This document shows positions 1-6,164 of a stretch of 12,709 nt of DNA, piece by piece; position 1 is the stretch's first letter; each line of letters begins with the position of its first letter. Position numbers and translations under genes: made by a program. Under the pieces are notes generated by a model. That model worked only from the letters and a program-made list of their open reading frames with translations, was not told the DNA's origin and searched no databases. Origin of the DNA: QHWK01 sp035315685 (GTDB lineage Bacteria > Acidobacteriota > Vicinamibacteria > Vicinamibacterales > CAVVIG01); contig DATFXR010000783.1 in assembly GCA_035315685.1 (NCBI GenBank), positions 1 through 12,709 on the forward strand. Direction: 5' to 3'.

Positions 1-1
1 G

Positions 2-694
2 CGCATCCGCCCCGAGACGATCGCCGCCGAAGACGTCCTGCACGACCTCGGCGCGATCAGCATGATGTCGTCCGACTCGCAGGCGATGGGACGCATCGGC
101 GAGGTGATCTGCCGTACCTGGCAGACGGCGGACAAGATGAAACGCCAGCGCGGGCCGCTCACCGGGGAGCGGCCCGGCAGCGACAACCTGCGGGTTCGCC
201 GCTACATCGCGAAGTACACGATCAACCCGGCGATCGCGCACGGCATCTCGGCCCACGTCGGATCGATCGAAGTCGGCAAGCTCGCCGATCTCGTGCTGTG
301 GAAGCCGGCTTTTTTCGGCGCCAAGCCGGAGCTGGTCATCAAAGGCGGATTCATCGCCGGCGCGATGATGGGCGACGGCAACGCGTCGATCCCGACGCCG
401 CAGCCGGTAATCGCGCGGCCGATGTTCGGCGCGTACAGCGGCGCGCTCGACGCATGCTGCGTGCATTTCGTCAGTCAGGCGGGTCTCGACGGCAGCGCGC
501 TCGAAGGACTGAACCGATCGCCGGTCGCCGTCCGCGGCTGCCGCACCTTGCGGAAACGCGACCTGCTGATGAATGACGCGACGCCGGTGATCGAGGTCAA
601 CCCGGAGACCTACGAAGTGCGCGCGGACGGCGAGTTGCTGACGAGCGAGCCCGCCGACCTGTTGCCGCTCGCGCAGCGGTATTTTCTGTTTTAG
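2..694 (+). CDS. ureC: urease subunit alpha, C-terminal part (5' end outside window)
   Basis: This is the C-terminal 230 residues of the catalytic urease subunit, which hydrolyses urea to ammonia and carbamate at a di-nickel centre in the cytoplasm. The frame is open from base 2. It opens with RIRPETIAAEDVLHDLGAIS, followed by the highly conserved SSDSQAMGRIGE. The aspartate of that motif corresponds to the nickel ligand Asp360 of the Klebsiella enzyme. TWQTADKMK, MFGAY and the C-terminus AQRYFLF are also typical of UreC. The carbamylated lysine and the histidine nickel ligands lie upstream, outside the window. One local oddity is CCVHFVSQ (nominally residues 156-163 of this fragment), where most homologues carry a Ser/Thr-rich stretch before FVSQ. 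The gene ends in TAG and is followed by repeats and then ureE, in the order ureC-E-F-G-D. Identification is certain; only the 5' part is missing. Confidence 0.98.
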   Translation, partial: RIRPETIAAEDVLHDLGAISMMSSDSQAMGRIGEVICRTWQTADKMKRQRGPLTGERPGSDNLRVRRYIAKYTINPAIAHGISAHVGSIEVGKLADLVLWKPAFFGAKPELVIKGGFIAGAMMGDGNASIPTPQPVIARPMFGAYSGALDACCVHFVSQAGLDGSALEGLNRSPVAVRGCRTLRKRDLLMNDATPVIEVNPETYEVRADGELLTSEPADLLPLAQRYFLF

Positions 695-700
695 CGAGCG

Positions 701-735
701 GACTGGGAGCTGGGGGCTGGGAGCTGAGGGCTGGG
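701..735 (+). repeat. G-rich GGGCTGGGAGCTG tract in the ureC-ureE gap
   Basis: This short tract consists of G runs (3-5 G) separated by CT, AGCT or ACT. The same pattern appears as a longer tract before ureF at 1318-1370. It begins seven bases after the ureC stop codon. Four or more G runs with short loops make a G-quadruplex possible on the coding strand. From memory, tracts of this type are scattered through Vicinamibacteria genomes; I could not verify that here. Confidence 0.75.
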
Positions 736-758
736 CCGCTTCTCGTTTCCCTGCAGCA

Positions 759-808
759 CGTAGTGTCCGGCTTTCGCCGGACTTCTCAGGGTCCGCGTGA
801 AGGCGGAC
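759..808. repeat. REP-like tandem hairpins in the ureC-ureE gap
   Basis: Two small imperfect palindromes sit side by side. At 765-782 GTCCGGC and GCCGGAC flank a TTTC loop. At 791-808 GTCCGC and GCGGAC flank a six-base loop. The reverse complement of 759-782 matches 1460-1483, inside ureF, at 21 of 24 bases, so both belong to one repeat family. The arrangement (pairs of short GC-rich hairpins between genes) resembles bacterial REP/BIME elements. No transposase is present nearby. Confidence 0.8.
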
Positions 809-827
809 ATTAGGTGCAAAATGGAGA

Positions 828-1310
828 ATGCTCGAGCAGTTCAACGTCGATGTGACGATGACGATCGTTGAGCGTGTGTATCGCGATGGCGAACTCCCCG
901 CGGGCAGCGGCGTGTACGCGCGCGACACGCTGACGCTCGGGTGGGAGGATCGGACGCACGTGCACGGCCGGCGGCGCACCGACGGCGGCGTCGAGTTCGG
1001 GACGTCGCTGCCGCGTGGCACCGTCCTGCGCGCGGGCGATCTCGTCGTCCTCGATGCCGAACGGCTCGTCGTGTCGATCGTCGAGCGGCCGGAACCGGTG
1101 TTCATCGTCGAGCCGCGGACGCCGTCCGAGTGGGGATTGTTTGCGTATCACATCGGCAACCGCCATCAGCCGCTGATGATCACCGACCGGGCGCTGGTGT
1201 GTCCGGAAATGCCGGGAGTCGAACAACTGCTGCAGCAACATCGCATGCCGTACGCACGGGCGATGATGCCGTTCACTCCCGCTGCGACGGTCGCCGGACA
1301 TCATCACTGA
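828..1310 (+). CDS. ureE: urease accessory protein UreE (nickel metallochaperone)
   Basis: UreE carries nickel to the UreD-UreF-UreG-apo-urease complex in the cytoplasm. The protein is 160 residues from the ATG at 828. The N-terminal domain has the typical LTLGWEDR ... GRRRTDGG ... LPRGTVLRAGDLV series (about residues 35-73). The C-terminal domain has AYHIGNRHQPL (106-116). Its second histidine (His113) matches the dimer-interface nickel ligand known as His96 in Klebsiella UreE. The tail ends in GHHH, a very short stand-in for the His-rich tail of some UreE proteins. The start is uncertain. ATG 858 (MTIVERVY) matches the usual N-terminus better, while ATG 828 has GGAG only two bases upstream, too close for a good ribosome site. 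Stop TGA at 1308-1310. Family assignment is firm. Confidence 0.94.
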   Translation: MLEQFNVDVTMTIVERVYRDGELPAGSGVYARDTLTLGWEDRTHVHGRRRTDGGVEFGTSLPRGTVLRAGDLVVLDAERLVVSIVERPEPVFIVEPRTPSEWGLFAYHIGNRHQPLMITDRALVCPEMPGVEQLLQQHRMPYARAMMPFTPAATVAGHHH

Positions 1311-1317
1311 CCGGCGC

Positions 1318-1370
1318 GGACTGGGGACTGGGGGCTGGGAGCTGGGGGCTGGGGGCTGGGGGCTGGGGAC
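1318..1370 (+). repeat. G-rich tract just upstream of the ureF start
   Basis: Seven runs of three to five G are separated by ACT, CT or AGCT, filling most of the gap between the ureE stop (1310) and the ureF TTG start (1373). It is the same family as 701-735, but longer and more regular. The run density meets the usual G-quadruplex pattern several times over on the coding strand. The last GGGGAC lies about five bases before the TTG, so the repeat may also supply the ribosome-binding purines for ureF. Confidence 0.8.
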
Positions 1371-1372
1371 TC

Positions 1373-2050
1373 TTGAACCTCTCGTTGCTGCATCTCTGCG
1401 ATTCGCTGTTTCCGATTGGCGCCTTCGGGTACTCCGATGGCCTCGAGGCGGCGACGACGGTCCGGCTAAAGGCGGACGCTACGAAAAATACGGCGTCTGC
1501 GACCCATTTCCTGGGCGATTGGATCGATGCTGTGCTGGACGAGTCGATCGGCAGGCTCGAAGGTCCGGCAATCTGGCACGCGTGGATCGCGGTGGTCGAG
1601 CGTGCCTGGTCGGCGCTCGCCGCGCTGGACGAAGAGTTGACCGCGATCCGTCCCGCGTCGGCGACGCGATCGGCCAGCCATGCGATGGGACATCGGCTGC
1701 TGATCGCCTGGAGCGTGCTTCACGCTGACGAGCGGCTCACGCGCGTACCGTCGCCATGTTCGCTGCCGGTGGCATTCGCCGCGGCATGTGCCTGCAGCGG
1801 TGTCGATCGCCGTGAGAGCGTCGAGGCGTACGCCTACACGCGTCTGGCGGCGACGGTGTCGGCGGCGATGCGTGTGCTGCCGCTCGGTCAGACCGAGGCG
1901 CATGCGACGCTCGCACGCGCACTCGAGCGCGTGCCCGGGATTGCCGACGCCATCGCGACGCGCGACGCGCGGATTGAATCGTTCTCACCGGCGCTCGATA
2001 TCGCAGCGATGACGCAGCAGTATCTGCCTTCGCGCCTGTTCAGATCGTGA
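1373..2050 (+). CDS. ureF: urease accessory protein UreF
   Basis: UreF is the cytoplasmic adaptor that bridges UreD and UreG during nickel insertion. The protein is 225 residues, normal for the family. The N-terminal MNLSLLHLCDSLFPIGAFGYSDGLE fits the family pattern LLQLADSxxPIGGFxxSxGLE, which places the start at TTG 1373. The open frame continues upstream through the G-rich repeat but has no UreF similarity there. Later landmarks are the helical GRLEGPAIWHAW region, the ATRSASHAMGHRLL region and the C-terminal QQYLPSRLFRS. Residues 30-37 (VRLKADAT) are encoded by a copy of the GTCCGGC repeat and stand where other UreF proteins have a short loop after GLE. The TGA stop coincides with the start of the GATTCGGG repeat tract. 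Identification is strong; the TTG start is probable. Confidence 0.92.
   Translation: MNLSLLHLCDSLFPIGAFGYSDGLEAATTVRLKADATKNTASATHFLGDWIDAVLDESIGRLEGPAIWHAWIAVVERAWSALAALDEELTAIRPASATRSASHAMGHRLLIAWSVLHADERLTRVPSPCSLPVAFAAACACSGVDRRESVEAYAYTRLAATVSAAMRVLPLGQTEAHATLARALERVPGIADAIATRDARIESFSPALDIAAMTQQYLPSRLFRS
1460..1483 (+). repeat. GTCCGGC REP-like repeat copy inside the ureF coding region
   Basis: These 24 bases match the reverse complement of intergenic 759-782 at 21 positions and keep the palindromic shape (GTCCGGC, loop TAAA, GGCGGAC with one mismatch). The copy is read in frame as VRLKADAT. It keeps ureF open and falls in a loop region of the protein. I recall closely similar VRLKxDxT peptides scattered through predicted proteins of Vicinamibacteria, which would fit a mobile repeat that inserts in frame. 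Confidence 0.75.
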
Positions 2051-2217
2051 TTCGGGATTCGGGATTCGTGATTCGGGGTTCGTGATTCGGGATTCGGGAG
2101 TCGGGATTCGGGATTCGCGATTCGCGGATCGGCGATGGGACTGGAGTGTGTTGTGAAGCACGACCGACGACGATGTGACAGCGGTTCACGACCAATCCCC
2201 GATCCCGAATCCCGAAT
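2047..2217. repeat. GATTCGGG repeat tract with inverted partner (ureF-ureG gap)
   Basis: From 2047 to 2131 the sequence is a run of GATTCGGGATTCGGG units with GTGATTC and GCGATTC variants. At 2198-2217 the opposite orientation appears. Segments 2085-2105 and 2198-2217 can pair over 20 base pairs with a single bulged base, closing a loop of about 90 bases. The tract starts on the ureF stop codon (CGTGATTCGGG). The loop has no recognisable gene. There is no T-run after the stem, so it is not a classical intrinsic terminator. Confidence 0.8.
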
Positions 2218-2262
2218 TGCCTCGCGCAACACGTACGCCGCGCGAGGCGCGCGAGCCGCGCG

Positions 2263-2877
2263 ATGAGGCGGCCGGTCAGGATCGGTATCGGCGGCCCGGT
2301 CGGCTCGGGCAAGACGGCGCTCGTCGATGCGCTGTGCAAATCGATGCGCGATCGCCACGACATCGCGGTGATCACCAACGACATCTTCACGAAAGAGGAC
2401 ATGGAATTCCTCGTCCGGAGCGAGGCGCTCGCCGCTGACCGGATCATCGGCGTCCAGACCGGCGGCTGTCCGCACACGGCGATTCGCGAGGACGCGTCGA
2501 TGAACTTCGAGGCGCTCGACGAAATCAGCGCGCGGCATCCGACCCTCGACCTCGTGTTTCTCGAGAGCGGCGGCGACAACCTCGCCGCGAGCTTCAGCCC
2601 CGAGCTCGTGGACGCGGCGATTTACGTGATCGACGTCTCGGGCGGCGACAAGATTCCGCGCAAGGGCGGTCCCGGCGTCACCCGATCAGATCTGCTGGTC
2701 ATCAACAAGATCGATCTCGCGCCGCACGTGGGCGCCGACCTCGGCGTGATGGCGCGCGACGCGAGGACGATGCGAGGGACGCGGCCGTTCATCTTCACCA
2801 ACCTGAAGTCGGGTGATGGGCTCGAGGATGTCGTCGCGTGGATCCGTCGCGAGTGCCTCTATGAATCCACCGAGTGA
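2263..2877 (+). CDS. ureG: urease accessory GTPase UreG
   Basis: UreG is the SIMIBI-class GTPase that delivers nickel and drives urease activation with UreD, UreF and UreE. The protein is 204 residues, full length for bacterial UreG. Visible motifs are the P-loop GGPVGSGKT (residues 10-18), VITNDIFTKEDMEFL (36-50), the nickel/zinc-binding CPH in TGGCPHTAIRED (66-77), the ESGGDNLAASFSPEL segment and the G4 motif NKIDL. The start at ATG 2263 fits, because R-P-V-R-I-G-I-G leads straight into the P-loop. No good Shine-Dalgarno sequence is seen. A 43-codon frame from 2135 ends in a TGA overlapping this ATG, which could allow coupled translation. The gene is intact and unambiguous. Confidence 0.97.
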   Translation: MRRPVRIGIGGPVGSGKTALVDALCKSMRDRHDIAVITNDIFTKEDMEFLVRSEALAADRIIGVQTGGCPHTAIREDASMNFEALDEISARHPTLDLVFLESGGDNLAASFSPELVDAAIYVIDVSGGDKIPRKGGPGVTRSDLLVINKIDLAPHVGADLGVMARDARTMRGTRPFIFTNLKSGDGLEDVVAWIRRECLYESTE

Positions 2878-3123
2878 CATAACCGCAGAGACACGGAGCC
2901 ACCGACATCGAAGACCGAGTGTCGCACGCCGCCACGACGCGGCGGGTTCGCCCACGAAGAATGCCGGAAACACAACGCCATGGTGGCGGATGCGTTGCGT
3001 TTCCGGCGTTCTCCGCGGGCAAACTGCTCCGCCGGCTTCGCCGGCCGACGTCCGACACGTGCCGGGGTTCCTCGGACTCTCCGCTCTCCGCGGTTCCCGC
3101 GTTCTTTTCTCTGTCCGTGGTTA
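2878..3123. repeat. MITE-like repeat region between ureG and ureD
   Basis: This 246-base spacer begins with TAACCGCAGAGACACGGAG (2880-2898) and ends with TTCTCTGTCCGTGGTTA (3107-3123), which are approximately inverted ends of the AACCGCAGAG family also seen at 9789-9890. Inside it are a 16-base stem (2963-2978 with 2992-3007, 15 of 16 pairs) and a small GCCGGC-TTC-GCCGGC hairpin (3031-3045). A CCCACGAAG fragment at 2951 recalls the 9080 repeat. No convincing protein is encoded. It looks like a composite of nested short elements. Confidence 0.7.
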
Positions 3124-3131
3124 GCCGCGCG

Positions 3132-3986
3132 ATGTCAAGGGCGCGCGACACCCGGGCGGCGGCGACTGTCGGCCGCACGGCGCGGCTCGAGCTCGTCTTC
3201 GAGCATCGCGGCGGCCGGACGGTTCTCGCGCATGGCTACGCCGAGCCGCCGCTTCGCGTCGCGCGCACGTTCGACCTCGACGGCGCCGCGTACGCGATTC
3301 TCGTCTGCGCCGGTCCCGGTGTGTTCGGCGGCGACACGCTCACGCAGGCGATCCGTGTCGGTCGCGACGCGCGTGTCGTGCTGACCTCGCAGGCGGCGCT
3401 GCAGCTCCATCCGTCAGCGGCAGCGTCGAACGCGCCGGCCGTCCTCCGTCATTCGTATGTCATCGAGTCCGGCGCCGAACTGCATTGCCACTGGGATCCG
3501 GTGATTCCGTTCGCCGGCGCGCGTGTCGATCAGCAGTTCGACCTGCAGGTCGCCGACGACAGCCGCTTCTGCTGGAGCGACGCGGTGCTGGCCGGACGCA
3601 TCAGCCGCGGCGAGGTGTGGCAGTTCAGCGCGCTCGCGCACGAGCTCGTGCTGCGTGTCGGTCGCCGGCTGGCATACCTCGAACGGTACGCGGTCGCGCC
3701 CTGCAATCGAGGCGTGCAGCGGACGTGGATCGCAGGCCCGGCCACTCGTGTTGCGACGGCGCTCGTGCGCCATCCGGCCGTCGCGCGCGAAACGGTTGAG
3801 GATGCACACCGGCGTCTTGCCGCGATTACAGATATCGTCGCCGCCGTGGACCTGCTCGAGCCCTCGCTGGCCCTGGCGCGCATCATGGCCACCGACGGTG
3901 CATCTTTTGGCCGCGCGCGGACGTCTTATCGCGAATGGACGCTGGAGTCGATCTTTGGGCGCCCGGAACTCGCGGGCCGGAAGTAG
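3132..3986 (+). CDS. ureD: urease accessory protein UreD (UreH)
   Basis: UreD is the scaffold protein that binds apo-urease and recruits UreF and UreG. The protein is 284 residues from ATG 3132. Family landmarks are ARLELVFEHRGGRTVLAHGY near the N-terminus, PPLRVARTFDLDG, GPGVFGGDTL (the conserved GGDxL turn), ARVVLTSQAALQLHPS (normally TxQAATKVxP), the PVIPFAGARVDQQF strand pair, and GEVWQFSAL. The frame is open back to 2919, but that part is repeat sequence. GTG 3117 is an alternative start 15 bases earlier. No Shine-Dalgarno sequence is obvious for either. Placing ureD last matches gene orders such as ureABCEFGD of Bacillus-type clusters. The C-terminus (FGRPELAGRK) appears complete. Confidence 0.93.
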   Translation: MSRARDTRAAATVGRTARLELVFEHRGGRTVLAHGYAEPPLRVARTFDLDGAAYAILVCAGPGVFGGDTLTQAIRVGRDARVVLTSQAALQLHPSAAASNAPAVLRHSYVIESGAELHCHWDPVIPFAGARVDQQFDLQVADDSRFCWSDAVLAGRISRGEVWQFSALAHELVLRVGRRLAYLERYAVAPCNRGVQRTWIAGPATRVATALVRHPAVARETVEDAHRRLAAITDIVAAVDLLEPSLALARIMATDGASFGRARTSYREWTLESIFGRPELAGRK

Positions 3987-3997
3987 AATGGCCCATC

Positions 3998-4381
3998 ATG
4001 TCGCGAATTCGGCTGGCACTTCTATTCGCGCCGTTCGTCGTGTCTACACCGCTCATCGCGCAGCAGTTGAACGTCGCCGGCCTCTGGCGCGTCGAATTCG
4101 TCACACCGCTTGGCCAGGTCGGCGTCAACATGACGATCAACCAGTCGGGCGCCAGGCTCACCGGCCACGTCACCGACGAGTACGGCGAATACGAGATCGC
4201 CGGCCGGATCGCCGACAGCCAGGTAACAGTCGTCTGGTCGGTGCCCGAAGACGGCAAGATGCTCGAGATCACGATGAAGGGTAAGGTCGAAGGCAACGTG
4301 ATCACCGGGACGGCAAAGCTCGGCGACGTCGGCGAGGGGCCACTCTCGGCACGGCGCACCGGCGACGCCGGGAACAGGTAA
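3998..4381 (+). CDS. exported single-domain beta-rich protein, unknown function
   Basis: I do not recognise a named family. The 127-residue product starts at ATG 3998, 11 bases after ureD. Residues 1-20 form a signal peptide (MSRIRLALLFAPFVVSTPLI, then AQQ), so it is periplasmic or secreted. The mature part has alternating short strands: VAGLWRVEFVTPLGQVGVNM, INQSGARLTGHV, EYEIAGRIADSQVTVVWSV, MLEITMKGKVEGNVITGTAKL, EGPLSARRTG. This is a lipocalin-like or small beta-barrel pattern. The neighbour at 4417-5175 carries two copies of the same domain with identically placed motifs (xGxWxVxxxTPxG, GxIxGTxxx, SAKR/SARR), so the two are paralogues. The spacing suggests co-transcription with ureD, but the function need not relate to urease. 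Confidence 0.8.
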   Translation: MSRIRLALLFAPFVVSTPLIAQQLNVAGLWRVEFVTPLGQVGVNMTINQSGARLTGHVTDEYGEYEIAGRIADSQVTVVWSVPEDGKMLEITMKGKVEGNVITGTAKLGDVGEGPLSARRTGDAGNR

Positions 4382-4416
4382 CACGCGGACAACGTTCACT
4401 TTCAGGAGCCACGGTC

Positions 4417-5175
4417 ATGATACGCACGCGACTCGCCGTCCTGGCGCTCGGTCTGCTCACGACCGTGCCCGCTTTCGCGCAAACCAGTGTCGCCGGGGAC
4501 TGGGACGTCACGATCACATCGCCGCAAGGCGCCAACACGTCGAAAGTCACCTTCAAGCAGGATGCGAACAAGGTCGACGGGATGATCAAGTCGCCCGCGG
4601 GTGAGACGGCGATCGCCGGCACCGTAGAGGGCGAAGAGCTGAAGGTCGCCTTCACGATCAACTTCCAGGGGATGCCGTTCGAGATCAAGTTGAACGGCAA
4701 GGTCGCCGGCGACACGATTACAGGCAAGGCCGACTTCGGCGGATTCGCAGAGGGCGACTGGTCGGCGAAACGCTCGGACGCGACCACCACTGCCTCGTCG
4801 GCTGCGACGGCCGCGCCGGTGGCAGCCGCGACGGCTGCAGCGTCCGCGCCGACCAACGAGAACGCGCTGACCGGCTTCGGCGGCAAGTGGGACGTCACGC
4901 TCAAGACCCCGGCCGGAGATTTTCCCGCGAACGCGAACCTGACGGTCGATGGCGGCAAACTCTCGGGCACCTTCGGCAGTCAGATGGGCGAAGTGCCGGT
5001 TGAAGGGACCGTCGACGGCAACGCGATGAAAGTGACGATGACGGCCCAGACCCCGCAGGGTCCGATGACCGTCGTGCTGACCGGCGATCTCGACGGCGAT
5101 TCGATCGTGAACGGGAAGGCCGAAGTCGCCGGGATGGGACAGATGGAATGGACCGCCAAGCGCATCAAGCAGTAG
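4417..5175 (+). CDS. exported protein with two tandem copies of a beta-rich domain
   Basis: The product is 252 residues with a clear signal peptide (residues 1-21, ending PAFAQ). AGGAG at 4404-4408 sits eight bases before ATG 4417, the clearest ribosome site so far in the window. Two internal repeats are evident. Repeat 1 (about 26-118) runs from GDWDVTITSPQG to GDWSAKR. Repeat 2 (about 154-248) runs from GKWDVTLKTPAG to MEWTAKR. Both pass through a GxxxGxxxxxG...I.GKA core. They are joined by an Ala/Thr/Ser-rich linker (about 119-150) with no expected structure. Each repeat resembles the single domain of the protein encoded at 3998-4381. Predicted to be periplasmic or cell-surface. No enzyme motif is visible. 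A binding or lipocalin-like role is only a guess. Its 3' end overlaps the TRAP binding-protein gene by 28 bases. Confidence 0.85.
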   Translation: MIRTRLAVLALGLLTTVPAFAQTSVAGDWDVTITSPQGANTSKVTFKQDANKVDGMIKSPAGETAIAGTVEGEELKVAFTINFQGMPFEIKLNGKVAGDTITGKADFGGFAEGDWSAKRSDATTTASSAATAAPVAAATAAASAPTNENALTGFGGKWDVTLKTPAGDFPANANLTVDGGKLSGTFGSQMGEVPVEGTVDGNAMKVTMTAQTPQGPMTVVLTGDLDGDSIVNGKAEVAGMGQMEWTAKRIKQ

Positions 5176-6164
5176 CGCGCGCCCTGCACCTGCTCGTCTT
5201 CCTGGCGCTGGCCACGGCCGCGCAGGCGCAGACCGCCATCAAGCTCGCCACGATCGTCCCCGAGGGGTCGGTGTGGGACAAGAACGTGAAGCAGATGGCC
5301 GAGGAGTGGAAGACGGCGACCGACGGCCGCATCACGGTCACCGTCTACGCCGGGAATACGCAGGGCGACGAGCCGCAGATCCTGCGCAAGATGCGCGTCG
5401 ACGCGCTGCAGGCCGCGGCGTTCACCGCCGTCGGCCTCGGCAGCATCGACGCGTCCTTCAATGTCTTCGACATCCCGTTCTTCTTCGCGTCCTACGACGA
5501 GTTGAACTACGTCACCGACAAGCTCACGCCCGAGATCCGCAAGCGGCTCGAGCCGAAGGGATTCGTCCTGCTCAACTGGGGCGGCGGCGGCTGGGCGCAG
5601 GTCTTCACCAAGACGCCGGTGCAGACCGTCGACGACCTGAAGAAGATCAAGCTCTACACGTCGGCCGGCAACGACAAGATGGTGCAGTGGTTCAAGGCGA
5701 ACGGCTTCCAGCCGCGCGCGATGGCGATGACCGACATCATGACCGGGTTGACGACTGGCATGATCGACGGGATGCCGTCGCCGCCGCTCGGCGCGCTGAT
5801 GTTCCAGTGGTACCGCCAGACGCCGTACATGCTCGAGCTCGGGCTGGCGCCGATCATCGGCGCGAACGTGATCACCGCGAAGACGTGGAAGGCGATCCCC
5901 GACGCCGACAAACCGAAGCTGCTCGCGGCGGCTGACGGCGTCGAGCAGCGGCTGCGCGTCGAAGTCCCGAAGCTGGACGAGAACTCCGTCGCGATGATGA
6001 CCAAGAACGGGTTGACCGTGACCAAAGCGACCGGACCCGAGTGGAAGACGCAGCTCGACAACCTCGCGAAGACGATGCGCGGCGACATGGTGCCGAACGA
6101 CGTCTTCGACCTCGCGGTCAAAGCCCGCGACGAGTACCGCAAGAAGAACCCGCCGAAGCAGTGA
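5148..6164 (+). CDS. TRAP transporter periplasmic substrate-binding protein (DctP family)
   Basis: This is the extracytoplasmic solute receptor of a tripartite ATP-independent periplasmic transporter, 338 residues, the usual length. The signal peptide is residues 1-26 (ending AQA). The mature protein begins AIKLATIVPEGSVWDKNVKQ, the typical first strand. Further landmarks are GDEPQILRKMRVDALQAAAF, FDIPFFFASYDE, GFVLLNWGGGGWAQVFTK, DDLKKIKLYTSAGNDKMVQ and GMIDGMPSPP. In canonical DctP/SiaP proteins the KIRV segment supplies the arginine that clamps the substrate carboxylate. Here the matching position reads KIK (Lys168), so the ligand or its geometry may differ. The gene starts inside the preceding gene (28-base overlap, with ATGGGA upstream) and shares GTGA with the permease gene, a clear sign of coupling. 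The substrate is unknown. Confidence 0.92.
   Translation: MDRQAHQAVARALHLLVFLALATAAQAQTAIKLATIVPEGSVWDKNVKQMAEEWKTATDGRITVTVYAGNTQGDEPQILRKMRVDALQAAAFTAVGLGSIDASFNVFDIPFFFASYDELNYVTDKLTPEIRKRLEPKGFVLLNWGGGGWAQVFTKTPVQTVDDLKKIKLYTSAGNDKMVQWFKANGFQPRAMAMTDIMTGLTTGMIDGMPSPPLGALMFQWYRQTPYMLELGLAPIIGANVITAKTWKAIPDADKPKLLAAADGVEQRLRVEVPKLDENSVAMMTKNGLTVTKATGPEWKTQLDNLAKTMRGDMVPNDVFDLAVKARDEYRKKNPPKQ

Noticed and set aside
941..1372. Upstream extension of the ureF frame through ureE and the G-rich tract
   Set aside because: The translation is an out-of-frame reading of ureE followed by repeat-encoded GWGLGAGG. UreF similarity begins only at the TTG at 1373.
2047..2131. GATTCGGG units as a possible CRISPR array
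   Set aside because: Units are about 7-14 bases with no unique spacers of constant length, and no cas genes are nearby. It is a simple degenerate tandem repeat.
2813..3124. A 103-codon plus-strand frame across the ureG-ureD gap
   Set aside because: It starts inside ureG in another frame and then translates repeat sequence. It shows no domain or ribosome site.
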